DNA from: Thalassobacillus_A hwangdonensis
GTDB lineage: Bacteria; Bacillota; Bacilli; Bacillales; Halobacillaceae
Assembly: GCF_042675915.1 (NCBI RefSeq)
Contig: NZ_JBHTKL010000001.1
Location: 806,001-870,000, forward strand
Direction of reading: 5' to 3'
DNA length: 64,000 nucleotides
In this document: positions 25,559-34,970 of the stretch, one piece after another
Numbering within the stretch: position 1 is the first letter of the stretch
Layout of the letters: every line of letters starts with the position of its first letter
Made by a program: the position numbers and the translations under genes
The notes under the pieces: model-generated
Database searches by the model: none
The model's input: the letters and a program-made list of their open reading frames with translations, nothing else
Told to the model about the DNA's origin: nothing

Positions 25559-25880
25559 AGCGTATTTTCCTATTCTTCTGTATCTGAGAAGGCGAAAAGA
25601 ATTTTGACAGGCCTTTTTTCTCCAAGGCCTGCCAAGCCATCTTCCTTGATTGGATTCCTTCCTTTGAAAGGTGCTCCAAAATGCTCATATAGAAACTTCC
25701 ATCGAATGTATGCTGGAATTGCAGGGTTGCTTTCAGTGCAATGATCACTTTCCAGTCCGGTGCGTTGGTCGAATTCCTGCCAAAGTAAACGAACCGTACA
25801 TCTTCATCAGACAGCTTGAATCCTTTTGTCCACATATCTTCAAGGAAATATGCCAGCGTATGGTTTTGCTTCATGTTCAT
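25557..25880 (-). CDS. hypothetical protein, 107 residues
   Basis: I do not recognise this protein with confidence. It is soluble and mostly helical, with LSDEDVRFVYFGRNSTNAPDW near residue 23, FDGSFYMSILEHL near 60 and a basic C terminus that includes a serine-rich SPSQIQKNRK. It is convergent with the RNase H-like gene and separate from the sulfurtransferase upstream by 30 bases, so it may be co-transcribed with the latter. Confidence 0.6.
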   Translation of the reverse strand: MNMKQNHTLAYFLEDMWTKGFKLSDEDVRFVYFGRNSTNAPDWKVIIALKATLQFQHTFDGSFYMSILEHLSKEGIQSRKMAWQALEKKGLSKFFSPSQIQKNRKIR

Positions 25881-25910
25881 CCACCTTTAACTAACCATTT
25901 GAAATAGAGA

Positions 25911-26756
25911 TCAGTCTTTACTCAATGTACCTACTGGATTCTCCGTTCTGCTGATCCAGTCACTGAAACTTCCAACATATAATTGCACATCGCGGTATCC
26001 AGCTTCCCAAAGTCCTATCACGTTTGAAGCCGCAGTTACCCCAGAGCCGCAATATACGATCACTTTTTCACTTTCACTGATTTCCTTATATAACTCTCGC
26101 AATTCATTTGCCGGTTTCCATTTCCCTTCGGATGTGTAAACGTCATGCCATGTGATTTGGACAGCACCAGGAATGTGCCCGGCTTTCGCATCAATCGGCT
26201 CTACCCAACCTGCAAAGCGCTCAAATTCTCTGGAATCAAGAAGAGCAACAGCATGCTTGTCCTTTTCTTTCTGAACCTCTTCCATCCCACATACCATTGC
26301 TTGCTGAAGCTGATAAGGATATTCTTCAACTCCGTGTGCAACTGTTTCTCCATTTTCAAGAGGCAGACCTTCAGCTTTCCACGCATCCATTCCTCCATCA
26401 AGCAGGTATACGTTTTTGTGCGCGAAGAATTTCATCAGCCATAGAAGTCTCGCCGACATAGTGCTGCGATTCTCATCATAACCGATGACGATCGTTTCCG
26501 AAGTTATTCCGGCTTCACCTAATAACTTGGAAAAGGACTGAGGGTCCGGGAGGGGATGTCTTCCGCCCTGCTTCCTTACTTTTCCGCTCATATGACGCTC
26601 CAGGTCAAAATAGACAGCCCAGGGGATATGGGCATTTATGTATGCTTCTTTTCCTTTTTGATTATCCTTAAGGTCGAAGCGACAATCAACGAATATGACA
26701 TCTTCTCTGTCCATAAGTTTTTTTGCTTCTTTTACAGTTAGAATATGCGACATCAT
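25911..26756 (-). CDS. sseA: sulfurtransferase (tandem rhodanese)
   Basis: A 281-residue protein with two rhodanese domains. The first (1-130) is inactive and has FVDCRFDL and GYDENRSTMSARL. The second has the catalytic Cys in VIVYCGSGVTA near residue 233. The loop CGSGVT is the 3-mercaptopyruvate sulfurtransferase/thiosulfate sulfurtransferase type; which donor is used cannot be told. AAAAGGTG lies before two consecutive ATGs. It stands at the head of a possible operon with the 107-residue gene. Confidence 0.88.
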   Translation of the reverse strand: MMSHILTVKEAKKLMDREDVIFVDCRFDLKDNQKGKEAYINAHIPWAVYFDLERHMSGKVRKQGGRHPLPDPQSFSKLLGEAGITSETIVIGYDENRSTMSARLLWLMKFFAHKNVYLLDGGMDAWKAEGLPLENGETVAHGVEEYPYQLQQAMVCGMEEVQKEKDKHAVALLDSREFERFAGWVEPIDAKAGHIPGAVQITWHDVYTSEGKWKPANELRELYKEISESEKVIVYCGSGVTAASNVIGLWEAGYRDVQLYVGSFSDWISRTENPVGTLSKD

Positions 26757-26788
26757 TCTACACCTTTTCCCTTTTTTCTTATTATAAC

Positions 26789-26820
26789 AAAAAGAAAGAC
26801 CAGGTGTGTATTCACCTGGT
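26789..26820 (-). terminator. terminator of the small membrane protein gene
   Basis: ACCAGGTG (26799-26806) and CACCTGGT (26813-26820) form a perfect 8-bp stem; the minus strand then reads CTTTCTTTTTG. It overlaps the gene's last codons. Confidence 0.8.
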
Positions 26821-26985
26821 AGAAATCATCCGTTCATAATTCAGTTGTTTCTGCTTGAAAGACAGTTGCTTCCGTCCTTGGAAGAGTCGTACGATTTTCA
26901 CTGCAGTCGGCGAATTCAATTTGCTTAGGATGAACACCATCAGCCCACTGTAAGCCGCTATGATTGTACCGATCATTAAAATCAT
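26812..26985 (-). CDS. small single-span membrane protein
   Basis: A 57-residue protein with one N-terminal membrane helix (MILMIGTIIAAYSGLMVFIL) and a basic cytoplasmic tail (VRLFQGRKQLSFKQKQLNYERM). No family is recognised. ATG at 26985 with GAGG 8 bases upstream is preferred; the frame opens 13 codons earlier with no site. It is a single-gene unit with its own terminator. Confidence 0.6.
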   Translation of the reverse strand: MILMIGTIIAAYSGLMVFILSKLNSPTAVKIVRLFQGRKQLSFKQKQLNYERMISTR

Positions 26986-27076
26986 TTTCAGGACCTCACT
27001 TTTCCAGTTGATAATGATTTTCATTGCTAATTAGATTATAGCAAACGCCTTCATGGTTTGCAAAGGGATATTTTCT

Positions 27077-27592
27077 TCATACATTTTGGGCATTTTCCAG
27101 CGCCTTTTCCTCTGCGGGTATCCTTATTTTCATAAGAATCAGATGAAGAACCGGAAAGAGGACTGCAGTCATATATGCTCCGAACAGGAGAGGAATCACA
27201 ATGAATTCAAGCAGTACGAGCCAGTAGTTGGGGTGTTTGATGTATTTATATGGGCCTTTCGAAACGATCGGATGATTCGGCAGAATGATGATTCTTGTAT
27301 TCCAGCACCTGCCAAGCGACGCAATACACCAAACCCTGAAAGCCTGGAGCAGTACAAATGCTAAAAAGAATAGGATGGTAGCTGCAGTTGTTACCGTAGG
27401 TGTGACCCATGCTTCAACGAGTAATGAAAAGAAAAATAGACCATGGACGATGATGAACCATTTATAATGCGTTTCCCCCTCTTCATAAGCCCCTCGTTCC
27501 ATCATCCATTTTCGATTGCGCTGGGCAAGAATCAGTTCTGCAAAACGCTGAATTAGGATAAAGCAGAATAGAAGGATCAAAGGTGTTGTCAT
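27077..27592 (-). CDS. ypbQ: isoprenylcysteine carboxyl methyltransferase-family protein (YpbQ/BpsB)
   Basis: A 171-residue membrane methyltransferase with about four helices. The ICMT signature HPNYWLVLLEF and the RNRKWMMERG segment mark the family. In B. subtilis the partner of the type III polyketide synthase (BpsB/YpbQ) methylates its alkylpyrone products. Here ATG overlaps the synthase stop codon as TGATG, so the pair is translationally coupled; the open frame upstream lies inside the synthase gene and is not used. Confidence 0.88.
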   Translation of the reverse strand: MTTPLILLFCFILIQRFAELILAQRNRKWMMERGAYEEGETHYKWFIIVHGLFFFSLLVEAWVTPTVTTAATILFFLAFVLLQAFRVWCIASLGRCWNTRIIILPNHPIVSKGPYKYIKHPNYWLVLLEFIVIPLLFGAYMTAVLFPVLHLILMKIRIPAEEKALENAQNV

Positions 27593-28677
27593 CAAACCCA
27601 CTCCAAACTGACTAATTCTGAACTGAACCCAGGTCCAAGTGCTGCCATAAGCGATTTTGTCCCTGCCTCGGGATGGGTCGCCATCCATTTCTCGAGCACA
27701 TAACATACAGTGACCGAAGACATGTTGCCGTGATGCTTCAAGGTTTCATAGGAATGGAGAAAAACCTCGGAAGGCAGTTGGAGCACTTCCTCATAGGCTT
27801 CGAGTACTTTTTTCCCTCCAGGGTGAGCAACAAGAAATGGAAAGTCATGTGCATTTAAAGCCAATGAATCGACGAAATCGTCTACATGTCCTTTCCAGAA
27901 AGTCTTGACGAGGTTAGGGATGCTTTTATTGAACACAACTTCAAATCCACCATCGGTCACATCCCAGCCCATCACCGAAATGGAATCCTTCATCGTTCTT
28001 GAATCGGAAGCAGTCATCCTTGGTACAGAGTGACGCGCAAACCGAGCGAGTTCTGATTTTTCTCCACATACCAACGTTGCAGTAATTCCATCACCAAAAA
28101 GCGCTGCACCTATGAAATTGCTCTTCTTAGCATCGCCTTTTTGAAACGTCAGCCCACATAACTCTACATTAACGACCATCACATTCTTTGTGGGAAATGA
28201 TCTTAGCCATTCATATGCCCTCGCAAGTCCGCTGACTCCCCCTGCGCATCCAAGACCGAACAAAGGCACCCGTTTTACATCTTCGCGGAAATCACGCTGG
28301 TTCATCAATCTGGCATCAATGGTAGGTGTAGCGATTCCCGTACTGGAAATCAACAGGATCATATCGATTTGGTCATACGAAACAGGTTGGGTGAGATATT
28401 CTTTATTATTTATGCTTTCATCCATAGCAATTAGGGCATGATCTACTGCTTCTTTAATGAAAATATCATTTCTTTCCTGAAGACCATGTGTTTCTGTGAA
28501 CCATTCTGCATCTACGACAAATTGCCGTTGTTCGATCATTGCATGGTCAAATACAGGTAAAAGCCTGTTTTTTTCTCTCTGTGAAAGCGGGAAGATGTAC
28601 TGGACGAGTTCTTTCACCTTCTCCTGTTTCAATTCATATTTCGGGAGGCTTCTTCCAATTGATAGAATATATGCCAT
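27592..28677 (-). CDS. bcsA: type III polyketide synthase (chalcone synthase-like)
   Basis: A 361-residue thiolase-fold enzyme that condenses malonyl-CoA onto long-chain acyl-CoA to make alkylpyrones (the BpsA activity in B. subtilis). The catalytic triad is visible: Cys in FGLGCAGGV near residue 144, His in LVAHPGGKKV near 285 and Asn in KHHGNMSSV near 318. GGAGC lies before ATG. It is followed by the coupled methyltransferase gene. The products are lipid-like and probably act in the membrane or spore envelope; that role is inferred from relatives. Confidence 0.93.
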   Translation of the reverse strand: MAYILSIGRSLPKYELKQEKVKELVQYIFPLSQREKNRLLPVFDHAMIEQRQFVVDAEWFTETHGLQERNDIFIKEAVDHALIAMDESINNKEYLTQPVSYDQIDMILLISSTGIATPTIDARLMNQRDFREDVKRVPLFGLGCAGGVSGLARAYEWLRSFPTKNVMVVNVELCGLTFQKGDAKKSNFIGAALFGDGITATLVCGEKSELARFARHSVPRMTASDSRTMKDSISVMGWDVTDGGFEVVFNKSIPNLVKTFWKGHVDDFVDSLALNAHDFPFLVAHPGGKKVLEAYEEVLQLPSEVFLHSYETLKHHGNMSSVTVCYVLEKWMATHPEAGTKSLMAALGPGFSSELVSLEWV

Positions 28678-28739
28678 AGTAGCTCCTCAATCCTCATTTT
28701 CACTTAGTGTGAACACAGAACTACAATATTATGTAAAAC

Positions 28740-28766
28740 AAAAAGGCTGCCTCATCTGGCAGCCTT
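28740..28766 (-). terminator. terminator of the SDR gene
   Basis: On the minus strand AAGGCTGCC-agatga-GGCAGCCTT is followed by TTTG, giving an uninterrupted TTTTT from the end of the stem. Confidence 0.9.
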
Positions 28767-28769
28767 GCA

Positions 28770-29546
28770 TCAAAATCCATATATAGTCATTCCACCATCA
28801 ACAAATATCGTCTGACCGGTAATATAGTCACTTGCCGGTGAAGCTAAAAATACCGCGGGTCCCGCTATTTCAGAAAGGTTCCCTATCCGTTTCAATGGGG
28901 TGCGGTCAAGTATGTCACTCACATAAGCCTCGTCCTGCAACAATTTTTCAGTTAAAGAAGTAGGGAAATACCAAGGACCAATTGCATTTACGTTGATATT
29001 GTATTTTCCCCATTCCAACGCAAGGTTTTTCGTCATTTGGATCAATGCACTTTTCGTCATTGCATAAACCACCCCTGTGCGCAATGCGGTATGTCCTCCG
29101 ACTGAAGAAATATTGATGATCTTGCCTTGTTCCCCATCTTTCATTTTTTGAGCAGCAAACTGTGACAGGAAGAACGCACTCTTCATATTCGTCTGGATGA
29201 TGGTTTCCCATTCCTCTTCAGATACTTCCAGAGCCTCACTTCTGATATTCATTCCTGCGTTATTGACCCAAATATCAAGGTTCCTTGTTGCAGTGATCTT
29301 TTCCACTTCCGCTTTGATATAGGTATAGTCCTTCACATCAGACTGTATGATATGACAGTTCCTGCCGAGTCCTTCGATCGTTTCTTTAACTGCAAGCAGC
29401 TCATCTTCAGATCGTGCAATGATGATCACATCTGCTCCAGCTTCTGCATAGGAAACTGCTATTGCCTTCCCTATACCTTTCGTTCCACCAGTTACTACTG
29501 CAAGCTTATCTTTCAGGTCAAAACCTGGTAAATACAAATCGCTCAT
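28770..29546 (-). CDS. short-chain dehydrogenase/reductase
   Basis: A 258-residue classical SDR. The cofactor motif is TGGTKGIG near residue 19. NNAG, the catalytic Ser in ISSVGGH and YAMTKSA (Tyr-x3-Lys) follow, and the C terminus GQTIFVDGG is standard. The closest type is 3-oxoacyl-ACP reductase or gluconate 5-dehydrogenase; the substrate is not clear. It lies upstream of the polyketide synthase on the same strand but with a terminator between, so it is not part of that operon. Confidence 0.85.
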   Translation of the reverse strand: MSDLYLPGFDLKDKLAVVTGGTKGIGKAIAVSYAEAGADVIIIARSEDELLAVKETIEGLGRNCHIIQSDVKDYTYIKAEVEKITATRNLDIWVNNAGMNIRSEALEVSEEEWETIIQTNMKSAFFLSQFAAQKMKDGEQGKIINISSVGGHTALRTGVVYAMTKSALIQMTKNLALEWGKYNINVNAIGPWYFPTSLTEKLLQDEAYVSDILDRTPLKRIGNLSEIAGPAVFLASPASDYITGQTIFVDGGMTIYGF

Positions 29547-29810
29547 CCCCTTTGTTTGAATATTTCATCATTATATCATTTATGTCTATTTCAGTCGTTT
29601 TTACCGGCTAGTTAACACTATCAACCATTGAAAAACCTGCGTCGCTGTCACACTTTGCACACAAATGGGAACTTTTGTCACAGTAATTTCATTCTTTCAT
29701 GAACAAATTGTGAAACTGAAAGAATTGGTATCGTATTCCAATAAAAAAAACGTAAGATGAAAGTGTAGAAGCAATTGCATTCATATTTGATTTGAAAGGA
29801 GTGGGCATGC

Positions 29811-29957
29811 ATGCCTAACGCAGAACTGAAAAAAGAACATGCAGCACATGGGAAGGAAGAACCGAAACTAAAAGGTACTTTCATATCCGTCATGATCGTC
29901 GGTGCATTGCTGATTCTGTCTTGGGTAGGGGTCTTCGGTTTATTTTTAGCAAGATAG
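29811..29957 (+). CDS. cytochrome oxidase subunit IIa (COX2A)
   Basis: A 48-residue single-span membrane protein: a charged N terminus (MPNAELKKEHAAHGKEE), then KLKGTFISVMIVGALLILSWVGVFGLFLAR. This is the small subunit IIa of ba3-type oxidases; its helix replaces the one missing from the short subunit II. GGAGTG lies before ATG. It is the first gene of a three-gene oxidase operon, 22 bases ahead of subunit II. Confidence 0.88.
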   Translation: MPNAELKKEHAAHGKEEPKLKGTFISVMIVGALLILSWVGVFGLFLAR

Positions 29958-29979
29958 GGATAAGATTGGGGGAATTGAA

Positions 29980-30486
29980 ATGCATCTGCATAAGTATGAG
30001 AAGATCTGGATGTCATTCGGAGTTGGATCTCTGTTATTATTTCTGATCGTCCTAGGCATCGGAGCATTTTACCAGGGAACGAAACCACCTAGCTGTATGG
30101 TTACTTTGGATCCACAAAACGTCCAGGCACATGACGCTTTCAAGGATGAAAACCTGGGGCTGCAACAATTAGGGGATAGCGAATATACACTCAATGTCCT
30201 AGCCTCTGCGTTCAACTATGATATGGGTGTAGACGAGGAAGGAAGTCCAGTTCGTAAGGTGAGGATTCCAGTTGGATCCACCGTTACCTTCCAGGCTACG
30301 ACAAAAGATGTCATCCACGGGTTTGAACTGGCCGGTACTAATGTCAATATGATGCTGGAGCCGGGGTATATATCCACTTTGGAAACAACAATGGATGTAC
30401 CAGGGACATACACATTGATCTGTAACGAATATTGCGGCACTGCCCACCATTTGATGATGGCTACTGTGGAGGTGTATGAAGAATGA
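29980..30486 (+). CDS. cbaB: ba3-type cytochrome oxidase subunit II
   Basis: A 168-residue membrane-anchored cupredoxin with one N-terminal helix (SVGSLLLFLIVLGIGAF-like, residues 14-32). The CuA site is in the C-terminal part: VIHGFELAGTNVN, then CNEYCGTAHHLM, with the two Cys, His and Met that bind the two-copper centre. It accepts electrons from cytochrome c and passes them to subunit I. GGGGGAATTGAA precedes ATG. It overlaps subunit I by 4 bases (ATGA). Confidence 0.94.
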   Translation: MHLHKYEKIWMSFGVGSLLLFLIVLGIGAFYQGTKPPSCMVTLDPQNVQAHDAFKDENLGLQQLGDSEYTLNVLASAFNYDMGVDEEGSPVRKVRIPVGSTVTFQATTKDVIHGFELAGTNVNMMLEPGYISTLETTMDVPGTYTLICNEYCGTAHHLMMATVEVYEE

Positions 30487-32144
30487 TCGGTGATAAATTA
30501 AGCTTGAAGAAACAAGATTCCAGTATGGTGATGGCCTTCATGTGGGTGACGTTCATTTCCCTGCTTGTAGGTGGATTGATGGGATTACTGCAAACACTCG
30601 TCCGTACAGGTAAATTCAACTTACCATTCGGAATCGGTTACTATCAGATTTTGACAGTCCATGGTGTCGTCCTTGGACTTGTATTGACAACGTTCTTTAT
30701 CGTAGGTTTCCAGTTTGCCTTGATGATCAAAACCGTAGGAATAACAACGGCGCAACGCAAATGGGCCTGGGCATCCTTCTGGGTGATGCTCATTGGTACT
30801 GTAGCTTCTGCGACGATGATACTTTTAGGTAAAGCAAACGTGCTTTATACCTTCTATGCACCCTTGAAAGCGCATCCGATCTTTTATTTCGGACTTACAT
30901 TCGTAGTTGTAGGGTCATGGATTGCATGTTTTGTCAATTTCAATCAACTCTTCAAGTGGAAAAAGAAGAATCCTGGAAAGCACTCCCCGTTACTTGCATT
31001 TATGGTTGTTATCAATATGCTGATCTGGCTGATCAGTACATTGGGAGTCGCTGCAACGGTATTGCTTCAATTCATTCCATGGTCACTTGGACTTGTTGAT
31101 TCTATGAACATTTTAGTAAGCCGTACATTGTTCTGGTACTTCGGCCATCCTCTTGTGTATTTCTGGCTATTGCCTGCATACATGGCATGGTACGGAATAC
31201 TACCGAAAATCATCGGTGGTAAAATTTTCAGTGATTCATTAGCTCGACTCGCATTTCTGCTATTCTTACTATTTTCCATCCCGGTTGGATTCCACCATCA
31301 GTTGCTTGAGCCTGGAATCGATCCGTTCTGGAAGTATTTACAGGTCGTTCTGACATTTGCTGTCGTTATCCCATCTTTACTTACTGCCTTTTCCATGTTC
31401 GCCACATTTGAAATCACCGGCAGGCAGAAAGGCTACACAGGCTTATTCGGGTGGTTCAAAAATCTACCTTGGAAAGACGTCCGCTTCTTTGCACCGTTCA
31501 TGGGTATGGTAGCATTCATACCTGCTGGAGCTGGTGGACTGATCAACGCTTCCTATCAGTTGAATCAGGTCGTCCATAATACCATCTGGGTAACCGGGCA
31601 TTTCCATCTTACGTTGGCTACCACTGTCATCCTGACATTCTTCGGAATATCCTACTGGCTGGTTCCAGTACTGACAGGCAGGAAGCTGAATAAGAAAATC
31701 AATAATCTTGGAATGATCCAAACTGTCGTATGGTTAATCGGTATGCTATTCATGTCAGGCTCCATGCACATTGCCGGCCTACTCGGCGCACCTAGACGTT
31801 CTGCATTTTCCAATTATCAAGGCAGTGAACAAGCTGCAGAATGGATCGGATATCAATATGGGCAGGCGATCGGCGGTTCCATCCTGTTTATCGGAATTCT
31901 ATTGATGCTCTACATTTTCATCTATATGGCATTCCTGGCACCTAAAGGTGTCGAAGAGTTCCCTATTGCTGAATTACCTACTGGTGCTGAACCTACTCCA
32001 TGGGTACTTGAAAACTGGAAGCTGTGGGTTGGTATCGCAGTCGTATTGATCCTATTCGCCTATACGGTCCCATTCATCGATATCATCCAGAACTCTCCAC
32101 CTGGATCACCTCCTTTCGGTTGGCCGATCGGAAATGGTTCTTAA
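30483..32144 (+). CDS. cbaA: ba3-type cytochrome oxidase subunit I
   Basis: A 553-residue membrane protein with 12-13 helices, the catalytic subunit of a terminal oxidase that reduces O2 and pumps protons. Heme and copper ligands are in VHGVVLGLV, GHPLVYFWLLPAY (His with the cross-linked Tyr), GFHHQLLEPG (CuB His pair) and GHFHLTLAT. The sequence is the B-class (ba3/b(o/a)3) type rather than the caa3 type: it lacks the long C-terminal extension and sits with a short subunit II and a IIa. Such enzymes have high oxygen affinity. Start codon overlaps the stop of subunit II. Confidence 0.95.
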   Translation: MIGDKLSLKKQDSSMVMAFMWVTFISLLVGGLMGLLQTLVRTGKFNLPFGIGYYQILTVHGVVLGLVLTTFFIVGFQFALMIKTVGITTAQRKWAWASFWVMLIGTVASATMILLGKANVLYTFYAPLKAHPIFYFGLTFVVVGSWIACFVNFNQLFKWKKKNPGKHSPLLAFMVVINMLIWLISTLGVAATVLLQFIPWSLGLVDSMNILVSRTLFWYFGHPLVYFWLLPAYMAWYGILPKIIGGKIFSDSLARLAFLLFLLFSIPVGFHHQLLEPGIDPFWKYLQVVLTFAVVIPSLLTAFSMFATFEITGRQKGYTGLFGWFKNLPWKDVRFFAPFMGMVAFIPAGAGGLINASYQLNQVVHNTIWVTGHFHLTLATTVILTFFGISYWLVPVLTGRKLNKKINNLGMIQTVVWLIGMLFMSGSMHIAGLLGAPRRSAFSNYQGSEQAAEWIGYQYGQAIGGSILFIGILLMLYIFIYMAFLAPKGVEEFPIAELPTGAEPTPWVLENWKLWVGIAVVLILFAYTVPFIDIIQNSPPGSPPFGWPIGNGS

Positions 32145-32155
32145 CGCAAGAAAGT

Positions 32156-32192
32156 AAAAAAACACCCTGATAATTATCAAATTATCAGGGTG
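32156..32192. terminator. convergent terminator between oxidase and carboxypeptidase genes
   Basis: CACCCTGATAATT and AATTATCAGGGTG form a perfect 13-bp stem with an ATCA loop. The minus strand reads on into TTTTTTTAC; the plus side has only CTTTC, so it best serves the carboxypeptidase gene. Confidence 0.85.
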
Positions 32193-32221
32193 CTTTCATA
32201 TTCTTCAACCAGTTGCTCAGA

Positions 32222-33724
32222 TCAGAACTGATAGATTTTACTGTATTTGTTTGTCAGGTAGTTTACTAAGTGATCCGGATTCAACTTTTCTCCGGTAACA
32301 TCGTGCATGATGTCAAGTGGTTTCTTCATACTTCCGTACTGGTGTACATTCTTTGTCAACCATTCTTTGATGACAGTGAAGTCACCTGCACGGATAACTT
32401 TATCGACATCCACATCCTGTAGCATGCTGCCATACATTTGAGCAGCATACATATAACCTAGCGCATACGAAGGGAAATAGCCAAAGCTCCCGCCTGACCA
32501 GTGCACATCCTGAAGCACACCTTCAGCATTATTACGAGGACGGATTCCTACATATTCCTCCATTTTATCATTCCACAATTCAGGAAGATCCTTCACTTGG
32601 ATTTCTCCACCGATCAACGCTTTCTCCAATTCATACCGTACCATGATATGTAATGGATACGTCAGCTCATCAGCTTCGATACGAATATAAGAAGGCTTTA
32701 CTTCATTGATCGCCTTGTAGAATGTGTCCAATGGAAGGTTTTCGAATGATTTCGGCGCATGGTTTTTGAAAAGATCATAGTGGTTTTCCCAAAATGCTTC
32801 ACTTCTCGCTACGAAATTTTCCCAAAACAAGGACTGGGATTCATGGATTCCCATGGATGTACCTGTTGCAAGTGGTGTGAAAGCAAGCTTTGAGTCGATA
32901 TTCTGCTCATACAGTGCATGACCACCTTCATGAATTGTACCAAAAACAGCTGTACGGAAATCCTTTTCGTCATACTTTGTCGTTACTCGGACATCATTGA
33001 CATTTAGGCCGATTGCAAACGGATGAACAGTTTCATCAAGACGTCCCGATTGGAAGTCGTACCCCATCCGTTCAAGGATTTCCAAACTGAATGCACGCTG
33101 ATCAGCTTTAGGGAAATGCCCCTGCAATACAGACGGATCTGGTTTCGTCGGTGATTGCTGGATTTTTTCAAGAAGTCCTGAAAGAGAATCTCTTACTTTT
33201 GGAAATACCTCATCCAGAACATCGACCGTTACACCCGGCTCGTAGTTGTCCAGGAGGGCATCATAAATATGCTTTTCATAACCCCAGTATCCTGCGAATT
33301 TTTTGTTGAAATCGACCAGCTTTTCCAAATACGGCTGGAATGCCTCGAAATCTCCGTCTTCCTTCGCCTCTTCCCAAACCGATTCTGCTTTTGATTGCAG
33401 CATGACGTATTCCTTGTACTCTTCATCAGGAATCTTCACGGCACGATCATAGTGCTCTTCTGATTTTTCGATTGACTTCCTGACAATCGGATCTTCAGAA
33501 CGCTCCTTCAGTTCATCGATGAAATGCTTCATCTTATCGGATGTACTTAGTTTGTGGGACTTCTGGGAAAGCATGCCGATCACTTCAGATCGATACTCGA
33601 CCGCTTTCTTAGGTGCCTTCGTCCGTAAATCCCAAAACATCAATCCAAGCGCCTCATTGTATGAGGTCTGCTCTTTCAGCAATTCCAAGTATTCCTGTTC
33701 CAACTTATCCACTGTTTGAACCAT
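32222..33724 (-). CDS. ypwA: M32 family metallocarboxypeptidase
   Basis: A 500-residue thermostable-type carboxypeptidase (Taq/YpwA family) that removes C-terminal residues. The zinc site is HEGGH (in GTIHEGGHALYEQ) near residue 263, with the third ligand Glu in GIHESQSLFWEN. Other family motifs are DVRVTTKY and GIRPRNNAEGVLQDVHWS. GGGGATTTGTAG precedes ATG. It lies downstream of the RNA methyltransferase by 26 bases, in the same order as in B. subtilis. Confidence 0.95.
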   Translation of the reverse strand: MVQTVDKLEQEYLELLKEQTSYNEALGLMFWDLRTKAPKKAVEYRSEVIGMLSQKSHKLSTSDKMKHFIDELKERSEDPIVRKSIEKSEEHYDRAVKIPDEEYKEYVMLQSKAESVWEEAKEDGDFEAFQPYLEKLVDFNKKFAGYWGYEKHIYDALLDNYEPGVTVDVLDEVFPKVRDSLSGLLEKIQQSPTKPDPSVLQGHFPKADQRAFSLEILERMGYDFQSGRLDETVHPFAIGLNVNDVRVTTKYDEKDFRTAVFGTIHEGGHALYEQNIDSKLAFTPLATGTSMGIHESQSLFWENFVARSEAFWENHYDLFKNHAPKSFENLPLDTFYKAINEVKPSYIRIEADELTYPLHIMVRYELEKALIGGEIQVKDLPELWNDKMEEYVGIRPRNNAEGVLQDVHWSGGSFGYFPSYALGYMYAAQMYGSMLQDVDVDKVIRAGDFTVIKEWLTKNVHQYGSMKKPLDIMHDVTGEKLNPDHLVNYLTNKYSKIYQF

Positions 33725-33750
33725 CTACAAATCCCCCTTGACTGGCCGGA

Positions 33751-34881
33751 TCACTTCTTCCCGAAGAACTGGTAATAATCGGTTTTGATAAACCCATTGA
33801 ACAGTTTACGCTTCTTGGAAGCCTTCTGACCGTATAGTTTTTCGAATGTGGGGTGGGATGTAAGGATGTACACACTCCAAGAAGGATTGTCAGCCATGAT
33901 GTCACCCAAATCTTTATACATCTGCTCGACTTCCTCCTTCTCCCCGATCCTTTCCCCATATGGAGGATTAGACACGACATAGCCATTTTCCTGCTTAGGA
34001 CGGAAATCTTTTACTTGTCTTTGTTTCCATTGAACTAGTTCCCCGAGACCTGCTTCCATTGCGTTGGCTTTTGCAATTTCAATCATGCGATGATCAATAT
34101 CGGAACCTGTGATATCCAGCGGCTGATCGTAATCAGCAAGTTCTTCTGCTTCATTGAACGCTTGTTCCCACATTTCTCCGGGGATGAACTCCCATTCTTC
34201 TGAGGCGAATTCGCGGTTGAATCCTGGTGCAATATTCTGCCCGATCAATGCGGCTTCAATTGCAATCGTACCCGACCCACAGAAAGGATCGACGAATGGA
34301 CGATCAGGTCTCCAGTTTGTCAGCTGGACAAGGGCAGCAGCCAATGTCTCTTTGAGAGGAGCCTCCCCCTGTCCCGTCCGGTAACCACGTTTATGCAGTC
34401 CGCTTCCCGAGGTATCTATACTGAGCAGGACGGTATCTTTATGGATGGCAACTTCTGTACGATAGAACGCACCATCCTCTTTCAACCATGAAGCGACTCC
34501 ATGCTTTTGCTTCAATCGTTCCACAATTGCTTTCTTTACGATCGACTGGCAATCCGGCACACTATATAATTTGGATTTGACAGACTTTCCGATAACCGGA
34601 AATTCACCATTCTCAGGAATGAATTGCTCCCATGGAAGTGCTTTCGTCTGTTCGAAAAGTTCATCAAACGAATAGGCTTTGAATTTACCGACCTGCAATT
34701 TCACACGATCAGCTGTGCGAAGCCAGAGGTTCAATCTCGGAATTGCTGAAATATCTGCCTGGATTGTTACTCTTCCGTTCTCGACTTCGATATCCTCGTA
34801 ACCCAACTGTTTCACTTCATTGGCAACTACAGATTCGAGCCCCATAGCAGCTGTGGCAATCAATGTTACTTTTCTGACCAT
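33751..34881 (-). CDS. ypsC: THUMP-domain class I RNA methyltransferase (YpsC)
   Basis: A 376-residue protein of the RlmL-N type, which methylates a guanine (N2) in 23S rRNA in E. coli. The N-terminal THUMP region (about 1-155) binds RNA; the SAM fold carries FVDPFCGSGTIAIEAALIG near residue 197 and the target-base motif VVSNPPYGERIG near 296. AAGGA lies 8 bases before ATG. It is next to rnpB as in B. subtilis. The exact target in Bacillus is inferred by family. Confidence 0.9.
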   Translation of the reverse strand: MVRKVTLIATAAMGLESVVANEVKQLGYEDIEVENGRVTIQADISAIPRLNLWLRTADRVKLQVGKFKAYSFDELFEQTKALPWEQFIPENGEFPVIGKSVKSKLYSVPDCQSIVKKAIVERLKQKHGVASWLKEDGAFYRTEVAIHKDTVLLSIDTSGSGLHKRGYRTGQGEAPLKETLAAALVQLTNWRPDRPFVDPFCGSGTIAIEAALIGQNIAPGFNREFASEEWEFIPGEMWEQAFNEAEELADYDQPLDITGSDIDHRMIEIAKANAMEAGLGELVQWKQRQVKDFRPKQENGYVVSNPPYGERIGEKEEVEQMYKDLGDIMADNPSWSVYILTSHPTFEKLYGQKASKKRKLFNGFIKTDYYQFFGKK

Positions 34882-34917
34882 AATTCAAATCCTTTCTTTC
34901 ATTTGTTTTATCATATG

Positions 34918-34957
34918 AAAAAACCCTTTCCAACGCACGATGCATTCAGAAAGGGAT
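34918..34957 (-). terminator. terminator of rnpB
   Basis: On the minus strand CCCTTTC and GAAAGGG pair across an 18-base loop, followed by TTTTTT, about 15 bases beyond the RNA 3' end. Confidence 0.8.
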
Positions 34958-34970
34958 GTTGATCTCTACA

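Noticed and set aside
29647..29683. Two GTCACA boxes 30 bases apart upstream of the oxidase operon
   Set aside because: Spacing and sequence do not match a regulator site I can name; single bases around them do not repeat.
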